From the NCBI GenBank assembly GCA_028752905.1, contig JAQNBH010000012.1, forward strand, positions 28,157,816 to 28,221,815: a stretch of DNA of 64,000 nt. Direction: 5' to 3'. The notes beneath the pieces are model-generated. The model made no database searches, was not told the origin of the DNA, and saw only the letters and a program-made list of their open reading frames with translations. This document shows, piece by piece, positions 50,901 through 52,718 of this stretch (positions are counted from its first letter, which is position 1; each line of letters opens with the position of its first letter). The stretch comes from Cladorhizidae sp. MBARI D1340-BT2. Taxonomy: Eukaryota; Porifera; Demospongiae; Poecilosclerida; Cladorhizidae. Made by a program: the position numbers and the translations under genes.

Positions 50901-52496
50901 GAGGGGAGGGGAGAGGGAGGGGAGGGAAGAGGGAGGGGAGGGGGAGAGGGAGGGGAGGGGGAGAGGGAGGGGGAGAGGGAGCAGATGCACAGGGAGGAAC
51001 AGGAGGAAGAGAAGGAATTAGGGAGGACGAGAGGGAGGAGATAGGAGATGGAGAAAGAGAAGCAGTAAGGGAGAGAAAGCAACACTGCAGAAAGAATTTA
51101 ACAGGCAGGGGGAGAAAAGGTAACAAAACAACAAAACCCTCCACACCAGACCACACCCATGCAAGGATGAGCACCTGCTCAATAAGCATACAAAAGTTTC
51201 CCTGCACATAACAAAAGTGTCGGCTACAACCATCCACTCCAAGGTTGCGTCCACAAATGGAAGTGAGAGGGGCACACACACACACAAGGTGATATCCATT
51301 AACACATACCACTGGCCATCACCAATCCGCTACTCTAGCAGGAGTCAAGAACAAGAAGAACAACCAAGCTCCATCTCACACACACCTCAAGCATGTGATG
51401 ATTGTGTGCTAAATCATGTGTCAGTGTCTTTAAGTCGACATGTTCCAACAGAGATGTGAACATCTTCCATTTCCATGGCACTTCCCTTTTCCACAGTATT
51501 CCAGGCTACCTACCAACAATGCCATACTCCATACATGAATGTAACTTGCAGCAATAGTCCATTGGAAACTGATAAAGCCACATCCAGCACAATCCAGTCA
51601 ATAGCCTGCAACAACACTATACTCAGTGTAGCTATTAGTTTAGTGATTACACTTGTCCTGGTGTTAGTAGACATATTTGAATCGTGAAACAAATGATGTC
51701 AAATAGAGTGTCTTTTCAGAGTGAATATCATTGCACAAGAGTCAGACATTCTGTCATGACAAATACTCTCATGGCAGCACTCAAGCCACATAACAAAACT
51801 ACATAATGATAATAACAGAGTCTGGAGAGTGTCTCACGAGTGCAAAGCATAACTCAAGGTAGCAAAGATACATTGGGTGGCAAATAGCCACAGTGGAGTC
51901 AGAGAGATTCATGAGCCATTTGCAGCTACATGTACCAGTTCAAATCATTCATTTGTTGGCCGGGTTCCTTTCCAGCATCACATGAGTCTGACTAAGCAAG
52001 AATAGAGCACACCATGCATAGTGTGTTTGACCCCAACGCTCCCTATTTACTTAAAAGAAAATCCTGCCCTGTGTATATTATATTACATGTACTAAACAAC
52101 CCCTGCCCTGTGTATATTTCATGTACTATACTACTTCTGCCCTGTATATATTACATGTACTATACTACCTCTGCCCTGTATATTCTGCATTACAAAAACT
52201 ACCTCTGCCCTGTATATATTACATGTACTATACTACCTCTGCCCTGTATATTCTGTATTACATGTACTATACTACCTCTGCCCTGTATATATTACATGTA
52301 CTATACAACCTCTGCCCTGTGTATATTACATGTACTATACTACCTCTGCCCTGTGTATATTACCTGCACTTTACTGTCAGCAATATTTCCAAATCGCTTC
52401 AGCATCTCAGTCTTATTAACAGTTCCACCCCCTCCTCTGCCTCCATCTTCCTTGCCACTTCTACAAGAACCCTCTTGACCATTCTCTGGTGGGCAT
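2793..52496 (-). CDS. PIKfyve-like phosphatidylinositol-3-phosphate 5-kinase (25 exons placed, both ends incomplete)
   Basis: PIKfyve/Fab1 converts PI(3)P to PI(3,5)P2 on endosomal and lysosomal membranes, in a complex with VAC14 and FIG4. Exons placed by homology and GT-AG junctions, 5' to 3': 52496-52364, 50194-50012, 49830-49665, 49599-49343, 44548-44392, 43058-42813, 41179-39753, 39662-38007, 27329-27226, 26559-26488, 22402-22240, 21745-21555, 21069-20953, 20423-20327, 20123-19930, 19338-19168, 16022-15904, 15113-14847, 11830-11557, 9198-8783, 6488-6306, 5969-5866, 4961-4833, 4734-4641, 2954-2793. The phases agree at every junction once two single-base indels are allowed. The sum is about 2,360 codons, against about 2,100 residues for vertebrate PIKfyve, and the surplus lies in Ser-rich and acidic linkers. 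Domain order is FYVE, DEP, CCT-like, Cys-rich region, PIP kinase. The N-terminal start and the last ~50 or more kinase residues are missing. It is probably a functional host gene, though the two frameshifts leave a pseudogene possible. Confidence 0.9.
3284..4162. repeat. 25-bp minisatellite, about 35 copies
   Basis: Head-to-tail copies of a unit containing agcaccaggattgggtggga. One copy is 24 bp long (near 3891) and a few carry single-base variants (a catgattgg pair near 3740-3770). Because 25 is not a multiple of three, all frames on both strands stay open; the resulting long ORFs are artefacts. It lies in the PIKfyve intron between 2954 and 4641. The rest of that intron (4163-4640) is CCACACCC-rich with no gene. 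Confidence 0.98.
4641..4734 (-). CDS. PIKfyve exon: DLKGS kinase motif
   Basis: Encodes VFDLKGSMRSRYVDPSKD and ends in VLLDENYLN. FDLKGS-x-R-x-R is a hallmark of PIKfyve/Fab1 kinases, and the LLDEN follows at the expected distance. Acceptor gttgcag, donor gtgagt. Phase 0 in, phase 1 out. Confidence 0.95.
4833..4961 (-). CDS. PIKfyve exon: kinase hinge region
   Basis: Encodes RPLALAKILGAYSIGFRNS and later MDAVVMENLLYNHSIAR, matching the LAKILG-x-Y-x-IG and VMENL-x-Y segments of PIKfyve. The intron to the next exon is only 98 bp. Confidence 0.95.
5500..5735. repeat. Diverged ~28-bp tandem repeat
   Basis: About eight imperfect copies of a unit with catgtccagtatgactgaag. Just to the left (5270-5360) a short inverted repeat (caaccgaaatg and catttcggttg) frames about 70 bp. 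The segment 5388-5445 is closely similar to 9797-9853. No gene is seen in 4962-5865. Confidence 0.75.
5866..5969 (-). CDS. PIKfyve exon: ATP-binding lysine region
   Basis: Encodes DDRFILKQIKSIEISAFEDF, continuing to YLDYVTKALEEK. The Lys in FILKQ matches the catalytic lysine of PIKfyve kinases. The acceptor is gtgtag and the donor gtgagg. The reading frame runs on into the intron, which is ignored because the next homologous exon begins at 4961. Confidence 0.95.
6306..6488 (-). CDS. PIKfyve exon: N-lobe of PIP kinase
   Basis: Encodes EFSNMDKTASFFCKVYLAEE, then FRQLREKIFPGGEDRFIRSL and KGGKSHSAFCKVA. These match the PIKfyve N-lobe, including the Gly-Gly-Lys-Ser nucleotide-binding loop. Phase 1 at both ends. 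The acceptor has two overlapping AG options (aaagag); the phase selects the first. Confidence 0.95.
6489..7479. other. Intron sequence without a recognised gene
   Basis: AT-rich PIKfyve intron. A 95-codon open frame on the minus strand at 7192-7479 has no recognised domain and is not needed for exon phasing, so I do not call it a gene. Confidence 0.6.
7480..7655. repeat. ~48-bp tandem repeat, about 4 copies
   Basis: Copies of a unit with ctggccgcttgactgcagta and tctacatcaccac, in a PIKfyve intron. Confidence 0.85.
8078..8270. repeat. 16-bp minisatellite, about 12 copies
   Basis: Unit aacatcattgtcggtc, with the later copies shortened and changed (cttgtcagt). Intronic. Confidence 0.9.
8330..8528. 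repeat. 99-bp direct duplication
   Basis: Two nearly identical adjacent copies starting tttcattagctgaattgag. It lies just left of the 98-bp triplication that involves the edge of a PIKfyve exon. Confidence 0.85.
8553..8843. repeat. 98-bp triplication spanning a PIKfyve exon end and its splice donor
   Basis: Three tandem copies at 98-bp spacing, each starting taacaagcatgaatac. Each copy contains the last ~60 bp of the PIKfyve exon, its donor (cttacc on the plus strand) and the first ~35 bp of intron. Only the right-most copy (donor at 8781-8782) is continuous with the full exon. The other two could serve as alternative mini-exons because each unit junction also offers an AG. Confidence 0.9.
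8783..9198 (-). CDS. PIKfyve exon: Ser/Thr-rich linker before the kinase
   Basis: Encodes KRHLSEVDKTTPT, a Thr/Gly/Ser-rich run, KKKGSAINIFSG, and a long Ser-rich stretch ending near GGVDELDQGGKSRGHISL. It corresponds to the poorly conserved linker upstream of the kinase, where vertebrate PIKfyve also has a short KxxGxxxFF-like patch. Phase 2 in, phase 1 out. Probably disordered. Confidence 0.82.
9229..9395. mobile_element. 167-bp hAT-type MITE
   Basis: Starts cagggttccatttag and ends ctaaatgaaaccctg, an imperfect terminal inverted repeat of about 15 bp, with catag on both flanks as a partial target duplication. The interior is G/C-run rich with no ORF. The ends resemble those of the decayed hAT at 46589-48354. 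It sits 30 bp upstream of a PIKfyve splice acceptor. Confidence 0.7.
9565..9645. repeat. CAA-rich microsatellite
   Basis: Repeats of aacaacaaagac. The following stretch 9646-10035 has no recognised gene; 9797-9853 is a copy of the sequence at 5388-5445. Confidence 0.8.
10040..10232. repeat. ~23-bp minisatellite, about 8 copies
   Basis: Unit gcctacatgtagggtgtttg plus ggt, with one shortened copy. Nothing recognised in 10233-10640. Confidence 0.88.
10650..11465. repeat. CAA/ATCA-rich complex minisatellite
   Basis: Nested repeats of caacaaatcaatacaatcat with a higher-order unit of roughly 100 bp marked by aaaaacagtaagtcaatgca. The open frames here (Asn/Gln/Ile-rich) are repeat artefacts in a PIKfyve intron. 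Confidence 0.92.
11557..11830 (-). CDS. PIKfyve exon: conserved EKEPTSIIAYAL segment
   Basis: Encodes GRADRKAARDKNRLSVISR, then LPPPFEYNEHHSM and FPIAIYEKEPTSIIAYALSS. The last piece matches the CEKEPSSIIAFALS block typical of PIKfyve just before the variable pre-kinase linker. Phase 1 in, phase 2 out; donor gtaagt. Confidence 0.95.
11952..12392. repeat. 63-bp minisatellite, 7 copies
   Basis: Unit begins caatctattgaacattcagt and ends with an acacaatgtgatgc segment. Because 63 is 21 codons, frames stay open on both strands without coding meaning. It lies 120 bp upstream of a PIKfyve acceptor. Confidence 0.96.
12575..12720. repeat. Diverged ATTCCATTCTACT-type repeat
   Basis: Imperfect 10-12-bp repeats (tattccattctattccact). 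12721-12980 has nothing recognised. Confidence 0.6.
12985..13290. repeat. ~64-bp tandem repeat, about 5 copies
   Basis: Units with gaccaggtaagcttcttgtg and caggaaactgataac. The unit contains ggtaag on the plus strand, but the PIKfyve sense strand is minus, so this is not a donor for it. Confidence 0.88.
13316..14840. repeat. 26-bp minisatellite, about 58 copies, three unit variants
   Basis: Unit acacacaaacagtagtgaag plus tacaat. Units alternate between gtgaag, gtgcag and gtacag versions in an irregular order; two copies are shortened by two bases and a few carry atacat. All three minus frames are open over 500-650 codons because the unit has no stop in any frame. It abuts the donor of the PIKfyve exon at 14847, so I treat it as intron. 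Confidence 0.97.
14847..15113 (-). CDS. PIKfyve exon: Gly/Ser-rich linker
   Basis: Encodes EEQEGRDDPTKYYLLDP, then GGSSSPKLAPSSSGGGSSSS, RVFLGVNGAHDFAMGGG, and ETFADGG before the donor gtatgt. The DDPTKYYL piece resembles the DPDKHYLM region of vertebrate PIKfyve. Phase 1 at both ends. The open frame runs straight into the 26-bp minisatellite of the next intron. Confidence 0.82.
15114..15903. other. Intron with no recognised gene
   Basis: Contains a short repeat of gaggaaggctgcaca near 15480-15510 and a 64-codon minus frame (15476-15670) that I could not fit into the exon phasing. Confidence 0.5.
15904..16025 (-). CDS. PIKfyve exon: Ser-rich linker with tandem (NAGNAG) acceptor
   Basis: Encodes SYGDQPSSSSTVLREEISGG, then QVEEDAHADTSGGFLAKFRP. 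FLAKFRP lines up with the IFANLLP segment of vertebrate PIKfyve. The acceptor reads cagcag, so the exon can begin at 16025 or 16022 and still keep phase 2. The donor is weak (gttcgt) but gives the phase 1 needed by the next exon. Confidence 0.7.
16085..16450. repeat. TATG microsatellite
   Basis: Long run of tatgtatgtg/tatatg repeats. The pair of 60-70-bp repeats following it (16455-16590, with agagcattaaatggcc twice) is a diverged duplication. 16600-16945 has nothing recognised. Confidence 0.92.
16950..17710. repeat. 45-bp minisatellite, about 16 copies
   Basis: Unit aattagaaatgcatggcttg followed by a catgtattagtgtgcactaa segment. The unit is a multiple of three, so frames stay open on both strands. 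Intronic. Confidence 0.95.
17711..17990. other. Intron, no gene seen
   Basis: AT-rich unique sequence between two minisatellites. Confidence 0.5.
17995..18580. repeat. 29-bp minisatellite, about 19 copies
   Basis: Unit gaagaattgtttctggaagc plus tctcctgct. The minus-strand open frame (Asn/Ser/Arg-rich) is a repeat artefact. Confidence 0.94.
18585..18885. repeat. 30-bp minisatellite, about 9 copies
   Basis: Unit gagctacaggtattgccctg plus gccctaacac. It directly follows the 29-bp array with an unrelated unit. Confidence 0.92.
19168..19338 (-). CDS. PIKfyve exon: end of helical linker
   Basis: Encodes LEDLDARVREYRRRLREGGG, then MMTENFSRSPRGSPVGIFHP. It aligns with the basic stretch after the WNNRLQDL segment of vertebrate PIKfyve. 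Phase 2 at both ends. Confidence 0.85.
19555..19705. repeat. CA/CACACATAC microsatellite
   Basis: Runs of acacacacatacaccac with ggtacacac interruptions, in a PIKfyve intron. A purine-rich segment (19800-19870) follows. Confidence 0.85.
19930..20123 (-). CDS. PIKfyve exon: coiled-coil-like linker
   Basis: Encodes CERDAMHIKVKHLKEMMVSG, then VQDCLEDLKRTMTEVVECWN. Matches the helical region of PIKfyve ending in the LCEVLQAWN-like motif. Phase 0 in, phase 2 out. Confidence 0.88.
20327..20423 (-). CDS. PIKfyve exon: helical linker
   Basis: Encodes VEGVFYRIRQKVDKYRLEPV then AGLIHDHISNSK, matching the segment following the LPLP motif. Phase 2 in, phase 0 out. Confidence 0.85.
20775..20940. repeat. 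~36-bp minisatellite, about 4 copies
   Basis: Unit gcatggcatcaatctatcta plus tgcagtcatgcacaca. It starts 10 bp below the donor of the PIKfyve exon at 20953, so the donor-proximal intron is repetitive. Confidence 0.88.
20953..21069 (-). CDS. PIKfyve exon: ILELLLPP segment
   Basis: Encodes RPSTIDILELLLPPCVLCIT, then SNKYHHDYASDINHVGR. It aligns with the SPIRLLEVCVPLP strand of vertebrate PIKfyve. Phase 2 at both ends. Confidence 0.88.
21100..21480. repeat. Purine-rich GGGTTGGTGAGG-type repeat
   Basis: Irregular 20-30-bp repeats of gggttggtaagg and gagaaggtcggtgaggagg, strongly biased to A and G on the plus strand. It is followed by a CA run (21531-21554) abutting a PIKfyve donor. Confidence 0.75.
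21555..21745 (-). CDS. PIKfyve exon: SFAKFLELKFY core
   Basis: Encodes LLFSFAKFLELKFYSDSYV, then CSHFLHPDYSQCFLFRN. This matches the PIKfyve-specific SFAKYLELRFY and CGHSIHHDYHQYF block very closely, with Cys and His positions kept. Phase 0 in, phase 2 out. Confidence 0.95.
21830..22215. repeat. ~75-bp tandem repeat, about 5 copies
   Basis: Units with ctcactagggacatcctagg and gtcccaagtaccctaggata. Adjacent to the donor of the exon at 22240. A related gtcccgagtgccctgggaat unit occurs near 6225. Confidence 0.85.
22240..22402 (-). CDS. PIKfyve exon: Cys-rich HGIRAIHIEIE segment
   Basis: Encodes EYYRCQTCSVDMAKHIRHII, HGIRAIHIEIENTGAP, and YTWLECSQCHH. Two CxxC pairs and the RxxxHG...I motif match the PIKfyve Cys-rich (CHK homology) region. 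Phase 2 in, phase 0 out. Confidence 0.95.
22576..22601. repeat. Poly-G run
   Basis: More than twenty G residues with one A. Just left, at 22534-22556, is a cagggtttcatctggggg sequence like a hAT terminus, but no matching right end was found. Confidence 0.8.
23061..23137 (+). repeat. tRNA-like sequence (tRNA pseudogene or SINE head)
   Basis: gggtgctcgtggctcaatgg contains an A-box-like tggctcaatgg. About 40 bp on is a B-box-like ggttcgagtct, and the end ggtgccc can pair with the first seven bases using G-U pairs. The anticodon arm is poor, so a tRNA-derived SINE or tRNA pseudogene is more likely than a functional tRNA. Confidence 0.45.
23455..23870. repeat. Single arm of the foldback element family
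   Basis: Carries the same block as the arms of the two palindromic elements to the right, including ggtccctccactttagg, agagagcacacagagagacc and tatatatcaagt. Only one arm is present, so this is a truncated or half copy. Confidence 0.8.
23871..23980. repeat. AT-rich minisatellite, left part
   Basis: Imperfect repeats of aaaaatattgccctttatat and gaaacctattgata. The same repeat resumes right of the Tigger element at 26032. Confidence 0.7.
23981..26029 (-). mobile_element. Tigger/pogo-like DNA transposon, 2,049 bp
   Basis: Both ends carry the same 24-bp inverted repeat beginning cagtaggaagtcagttatcc, flanked by TA on each side, as expected for Tc1/mariner-pogo insertion. Additional gttcggataactg motifs lie just inside both ends and may be transposase binding sites. 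The body carries a Tigger transposase on the minus strand. It interrupts an AT-rich minisatellite in a PIKfyve intron, in the same transcriptional orientation as PIKfyve. Confidence 0.92.
24154..25822 (-). pseudogene. Tigger transposase (CENP-B-type HTH, DDE_1), frameshifted
   Basis: From ATG at 25822: a CENP-B/psq-like helix-turn-helix (VGIQYNIGKSTVHDIV), then after a likely 83-bp intron (25456-25538) a second HTH region ending GWLKRFKGRHGVRGLS. The DDE core has NCDETGLYWK (first Asp), LLVLDNAPSHP (second Asp) and LIQPMDQGVLQTLKR (third Asp). The C-terminus ends KQTKVTDYFSQAAD, typical of Tigger. Three apparent single-frame breaks, near 25601, 25395 and 24485, prevent a continuous product. 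All catalytic residues are kept, so it is recently dead, or the breaks are sequence errors. Confidence 0.88.
26032..26340. repeat. AT-rich minisatellite, right part
   Basis: Repeats of aaaaatattgccctctatat and tacgaaacctatt, continuing the array left of the Tigger insertion. Confidence 0.75.
26488..26559 (-). CDS. PIKfyve exon: FYYGHNDIAIGDFL
   Basis: A 72-bp exon encoding IIPMFYYGHNDIAIGDFLQL followed by YCF. It matches the EFYGKNDLTLGIFLERYCF signature of PIKfyve/Fab1. Phase 2 at both ends, donor gtaaga. Confidence 0.95.
26690..27190. repeat. ~68-bp minisatellite, about 7 copies
   Basis: Unit with cctgcctcaacccagtgtga, ggtccagtgtgtgtcccc and tagagctattgtcaacc; one copy is shortened near 26970. 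It begins 30 bp left of a PIKfyve exon. Confidence 0.93.
27226..27329 (-). CDS. PIKfyve exon: DCLDPIKHQ segment
   Basis: Encodes HTDCLDPIKHQGISILFSN, then PCLPP, matching the DCLNPINHQRLCVLFSSS...CVSPW stretch of PIKfyve. Phase 0 in, phase 2 out. Confidence 0.93.
27992..29113. mobile_element. Palindromic foldback element, ~1.1 kb, TTAA-associated
   Basis: Two near-identical arms of about 560 bp in inverted orientation meet near 28560 (tcaatgccctcgatttt side). The outer ends are gggggtacttta and taaagtaccccc. TTAA lies at 27988-27991 on the left and at 29116-29119 on the right, two bases beyond the C-run. No ORF with a recognised domain. Probably a non-autonomous element moved by a TTAA-specific (piggyBac or Kolobok type) transposase. 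A transcript would form a very long hairpin. Confidence 0.82.
29114..29480. other. Intron, no gene seen
   Basis: Unique sequence between the foldback element and a tandem repeat; no convincing ORF. Confidence 0.5.
29490..29760. repeat. ~51-bp tandem repeat, about 5 copies
   Basis: Units with actgagcatgctcatcttta and gccgcaggacttgccagtag; the first copies are more diverged. Confidence 0.85.
29985..30920. repeat. 41-bp minisatellite, about 22 copies
   Basis: Unit tcttcatatattcctagttg plus tctaggtatatatacatgta. Each unit contains a short inverted repeat (cctag-ttgt-ctagg). Copies differ mostly at one position (acatgtag or acatgcag). Confidence 0.96.
31130..31746. repeat. 66-bp satellite, left block (about 9 copies)
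   Basis: Unit starts ttaactatacactgcttgtc and ends cccagacactttgtgt. Each unit contains one TTAA. The unit is 22 codons long, so a minus frame of about 200 codons stays open without being a gene. Confidence 0.97.
31747..33310. mobile_element. TTAA-flanked 1,564-bp element with internal palindrome
   Basis: The ends are ggggggactacacctgaaa and its complement tttcaggtgtagtcccccc, an inverted repeat of 19 bp, with TTAA directly outside both (31743-31746 and 33311-33314). Both TTAAs belong to 66-bp satellite units. Inside, about 32393-33085 is a palindrome whose arms are related to those at 27992-29113 and 23455-23870. No transposase ORF. I infer a non-autonomous TTAA-specific element. Confidence 0.9.
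33311..33380. repeat. 66-bp satellite, single unit between two transposons
   Basis: One full satellite unit plus the next TTAA, isolated between the element ending at 33310 and the piggyBac starting at 33381. Confidence 0.97.
33381..36623 (+). mobile_element. piggyBac transposon, 3,243 bp
   Basis: Flanked by TTAA on both sides (33377-33380 and 36624-36627), with satellite units continuing beyond each. The ends form an imperfect inverted repeat (ctctctcatggata on the left; the right end read inward is ctctttcactgata). A near-palindrome, gcgtgacatacacgc, lies just inside the left end. It carries an apparently intact transposase gene in plus orientation, opposite to PIKfyve. Precise TTAA ends plus an open gene suggest a young and possibly active element. 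Confidence 0.95.
33591..36097 (+). CDS. piggyBac transposase (two exons, about 759 aa)
   Basis: Cut-and-paste transposase acting at TTAA. Exon 1 (33591-33834) starts MASQKFTADDVLEMCYNSDF and is acidic. The donor gtgagt joins the acceptor ctccag at 34061 in phase 1, and exon 2 (34062-36097) runs to TAA. After a Ser/Pro-rich region the DDE_Tnp_1_7 domain begins near FSQFFTEEVFDLLVVETNRY. The catalytic Asps are seen in CTIDEAMIPFKGR, LFTDNYYTSP and MRGVDRNDQM. The C-terminal Cys-rich finger runs from KRCVVCEGIRKRK through MMCCTCQVPLCL to CFEKYHNVFDYC. No internal stop. The ATG at 33591 is chosen because upstream frames lack one. Confidence 0.93.
36624..37270. repeat. 66-bp satellite, right block (about 10 copies)
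   Basis: Same unit and orientation as 31130-31746. Variants include cactgttgg and ggtccatg copies. With the two transposons removed, the three blocks would form one array of about 20 units. Confidence 0.97.
37271..37550. other. Intron, no gene seen
   Basis: Unique sequence between the satellite and the next minisatellite. Confidence 0.5.
37555..38000. repeat. 33-bp minisatellite, about 13 copies
   Basis: Unit cctgtaggtgcatacccaca plus cagcacatagaca, with several rearranged copies near 37800-37930. It begins just inside the donor of the PIKfyve exon at 38007, so the exon frame reads into it (Cys/Val-rich); I treat it as intron. Confidence 0.93.
38007..39662 (-). CDS. PIKfyve exon: long acidic linker with conserved ISPxxxF patch
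   Basis: 552 codons, phase 0 at both ends. It starts FPSELVKRLDALVLYKTKES. Further in is ALRHQLISVSPRVKFKVPYL with VIYWS, matching the LCISPVITFREPFL...VYWSP block of PIKfyve. Then comes NTNEMQAALADFRARAG, like the MLADYRARGG patch, followed by a Glu-rich and Arg/Lys-rich stretch and a Ser/Asp-rich region, ending YSDTWLGMHQ. Donor gtatgt. Confidence 0.9.
39663..39752 (-). other. 90-bp PIKfyve intron that keeps frame and supplies a stop
   Basis: Donor gtatgtgt after ...EDEV and acceptor ttgattcttag before FPSELV. The intron length is a multiple of three and its only in-frame stop is the TAG of the acceptor itself. Unspliced, the protein would end right after the CCT-like domain. Homology continues on both sides, so splicing is the simplest reading. 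Confidence 0.8.
39753..41179 (-). CDS. PIKfyve exon: CCT/TCP-1-like (GroEL apical) domain, with a +1 frameshift
   Basis: Begins TYPSAHVACIRLGPSPSSSS and passes through a Ser-rich region. The CCT-like domain follows: MDINEYVRVKKIPCGQRTDS, VCSKNVTHKKMRTEISNP, TVLLLKCAFDFQRRENQLSS, SIILVQKSVSRLALEDLF. After IVVAVN one extra base (near 40103-40104) shifts the frame. The domain resumes as VKPSVMLRVARCTRAEI, TSLDQLFFNVRLGTCGKFYL and LGCVISLRGGTNRELKKVKK, then SFLLDEFAWP. This domain binds the scaffold in the PIKfyve-VAC14-FIG4 complex. Exon length is 1,427, one more than phasing needs. Confidence 0.93.
41290..42640. repeat. ~21-bp minisatellite, about 60 copies
   Basis: Unit ccccccaacttctatgcatt with a variable C-run (5 to 9) and ccctcccaac variants. 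Every unit contains atgcat. Long plus-strand open frames (His/Ser/Pro-rich) are artefacts. It occupies nearly all of the intron between 41179 and 42813. Confidence 0.97.
42813..43058 (-). CDS. PIKfyve exon: second half of DEP domain and linker
   Basis: Encodes SAGTQVDQVLVDTKRLKIVS, then SEFRDEMNQFLELWE. This matches the RAQAIAIGQAMVDGRWL...FRDEYALY half of the DEP domain. It ends APKWFQHLPQESDSEYEVSR, like the WFKDIKFDDSDTE linker. Phase 2 at both ends. Confidence 0.92.
43130..44300. repeat. TAAA/TAAG satellite
   Basis: About 1.1 kb of aataagtaaataagtgaata-type repeats with 4- and 8-bp periodicity. The long Tyr/Leu/Ile-rich minus frames are artefacts. It lies between the two DEP exons. Confidence 0.97.
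44392..44548 (-). CDS. PIKfyve exon: first half of DEP domain, with a 1-base deletion
   Basis: Encodes DEVGLIASSIWTKFLDPTFG, then HRHRLHTFPDSYTGMA. One base is then missing in a G-run (plus strand ccaggggcc, about 44421-44428), and the frame resumes as PWLLSNGHTASR, matching VNWLIRNGHIATR. Exon length is 157 where phasing requires 158, which supports a lost base rather than an alternative splice. Confidence 0.9.
44822..45815 (-). mobile_element. Degenerate Tigger-like element
   Basis: The left side has tagtagaacctcgcacatcc and the right side cggataatggaggttc, typical Tigger-style ends but decayed. A minus-strand remnant (DDEIDCHELQAV and later TTLGSFFR) resembles the C-terminal tail of Tigger transposases (compare GYHELTEEEIV in the element at 24 kb). 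No DDE core remains. Confidence 0.6.
46030..46588. repeat. 12-bp minisatellite gactagggctat / gactagggctgt
   Basis: About 45 copies with runs of gctagggctaggg. The two variants cluster: gctgt copies at both ends and gctat in the middle. It resembles but is not the animal telomere repeat ttaggg. It continues in degenerate form right of the hAT insertion. 45816-46029 has nothing recognised. Confidence 0.95.
46589..48354 (-). mobile_element. Decayed hAT transposon, ~1.77 kb
   Basis: The left end cagagtttcatccaggg and the right end, whose complement starts cagggtttcatccagg, form a 16-bp near-perfect terminal inverted repeat. Repeat sequence of the gctaggg type lies on both sides, so it inserted in or next to the 12-bp array. 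A clear 8-bp target duplication is not visible. Confidence 0.8.
46987..48060 (-). pseudogene. hAT transposase fragment (C-terminal part)
   Basis: On the minus strand, pieces such as LKLAALMMLSDGLPLLTCLC, ALQAKKADFTLVASQL and a dimerisation-like end (LPVSTATVRSFSDMKQIKDR, LRNPLLPASLSKLMTIAIK) match hAT transposases of the ZNF862-like group. The final block is the hAT C-terminal dimerisation region. Multiple stops and frameshifts lie between them. The N-terminal zinc finger and DDE motifs are not identified. Confidence 0.75.
48355..48575. repeat. Degenerate gctaggg repeat
   Basis: Irregular copies of agggctaggg, ggcagtggcaagg and gctgaggcagtggcaagga. Nothing recognised in 48576-48840. Confidence 0.75.
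48885..49200. repeat. 16-bp minisatellite, about 20 copies
   Basis: Unit ggcaagggctacctat with a few caatggca and aaggact variants. PIKfyve intron. Confidence 0.95.
49343..49599 (-). CDS. PIKfyve exon: Ser/Arg-rich region between FYVE and DEP
   Basis: Encodes SGNFGRTLSGSRPPAMSILS, then SRTTAIEFDNPTPTRRRLSS and NRRESALILDE. The ALILDE end corresponds to the ERKILLDSV lead-in to the DEP domain. Phase 1 in, phase 0 out; donor gttagg. Confidence 0.85.
49665..49830 (-). CDS. PIKfyve exon: end of FYVE finger
   Basis: Encodes GNLRTCKDCCEVFNEFRLSK, giving the last CxxC of the FYVE zinc finger, then a Ser-rich tail (SITVDHTPSSSHSSKIGVES). Phase 0 in, phase 1 out. Confidence 0.92.
50012..50194 (-). 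CDS. PIKfyve exon: FYVE zinc finger
   Basis: Encodes DPTTDFKKYWMPDKACKECS then NCNVKFSIFVRRHHCRICGR and IFCHTCCSITIPGALLRPDL. The WxxD, RRHHCRxCG and CC motifs that bind PI(3)P and zinc are all present. The FYVE domain targets the kinase to endosomes. Phase 0 at both ends. Confidence 0.97.
50215..50995. repeat. GGGAGA polypurine tract, ~750 bp
   Basis: Almost pure A/G on the plus strand: gagagggagggggagaggga and a regular gggaggggaga block at 50740-50900. Such a mirror-type purine tract can form triplex (H-DNA). All long frames here (Gly/Glu/Arg or Pro/Ser/Leu) are artefacts. It starts about 20 bp upstream of the FYVE exon acceptor. Confidence 0.96.
51000..52050. other. Intron, no gene seen
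   Basis: Unique sequence between the polypurine tract and a minisatellite. A 70-codon plus frame with a hydrophobic end (51475-51687) lacks any recognised feature. Confidence 0.5.
52060..52360. repeat. ~31-bp minisatellite, about 9 copies
   Basis: Unit tattacatgtactatactac plus ctctgccctg. It ends at the donor of the first placed PIKfyve exon. Confidence 0.92.
52364..52496 (-). CDS. PIKfyve exon: segment just upstream of FYVE
   Basis: Encodes CPPENGQEGSCRSGKEDGG, then NKTEMLKRFGNIADSKVQ, joined in phase 0 to DPTTDFKKYWMPD. The LKR...SK pattern matches VLKRLKEIMEGKSQDSDLKQYWMPD of vertebrate PIKfyve. The acceptor is ttattcag with a pyrimidine tract; the incoming phase is 2. Confidence 0.82.
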
Positions 52497-52718
52497 CTGA
52501 ATAAGAGGCAAGAGAATTTTTTTATCCTCTCTCACAATTCGTTCCACGATTACATCTTCTCCCAAAATACTACGCCGTCCACTACAAGAAGCCATATTGC
52601 TGCTGCTGATAGAAGAGCTGGGACTGAATCTTCGATAGTGAAGGTGACCCCTCCCTCCCAGGGGGCGAAGATTGACACTGACCTCCAAATTACTTGGTTT
52701 GTTAATTTGGCTCCTCAC

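Noticed and set aside
49811..51312. Pro/Ser/Leu and Gly/Glu/Arg ORFs of about 400 codons
   Set aside because: Polypurine tract; only 50012-50194 (FYVE) within it is a real exon.
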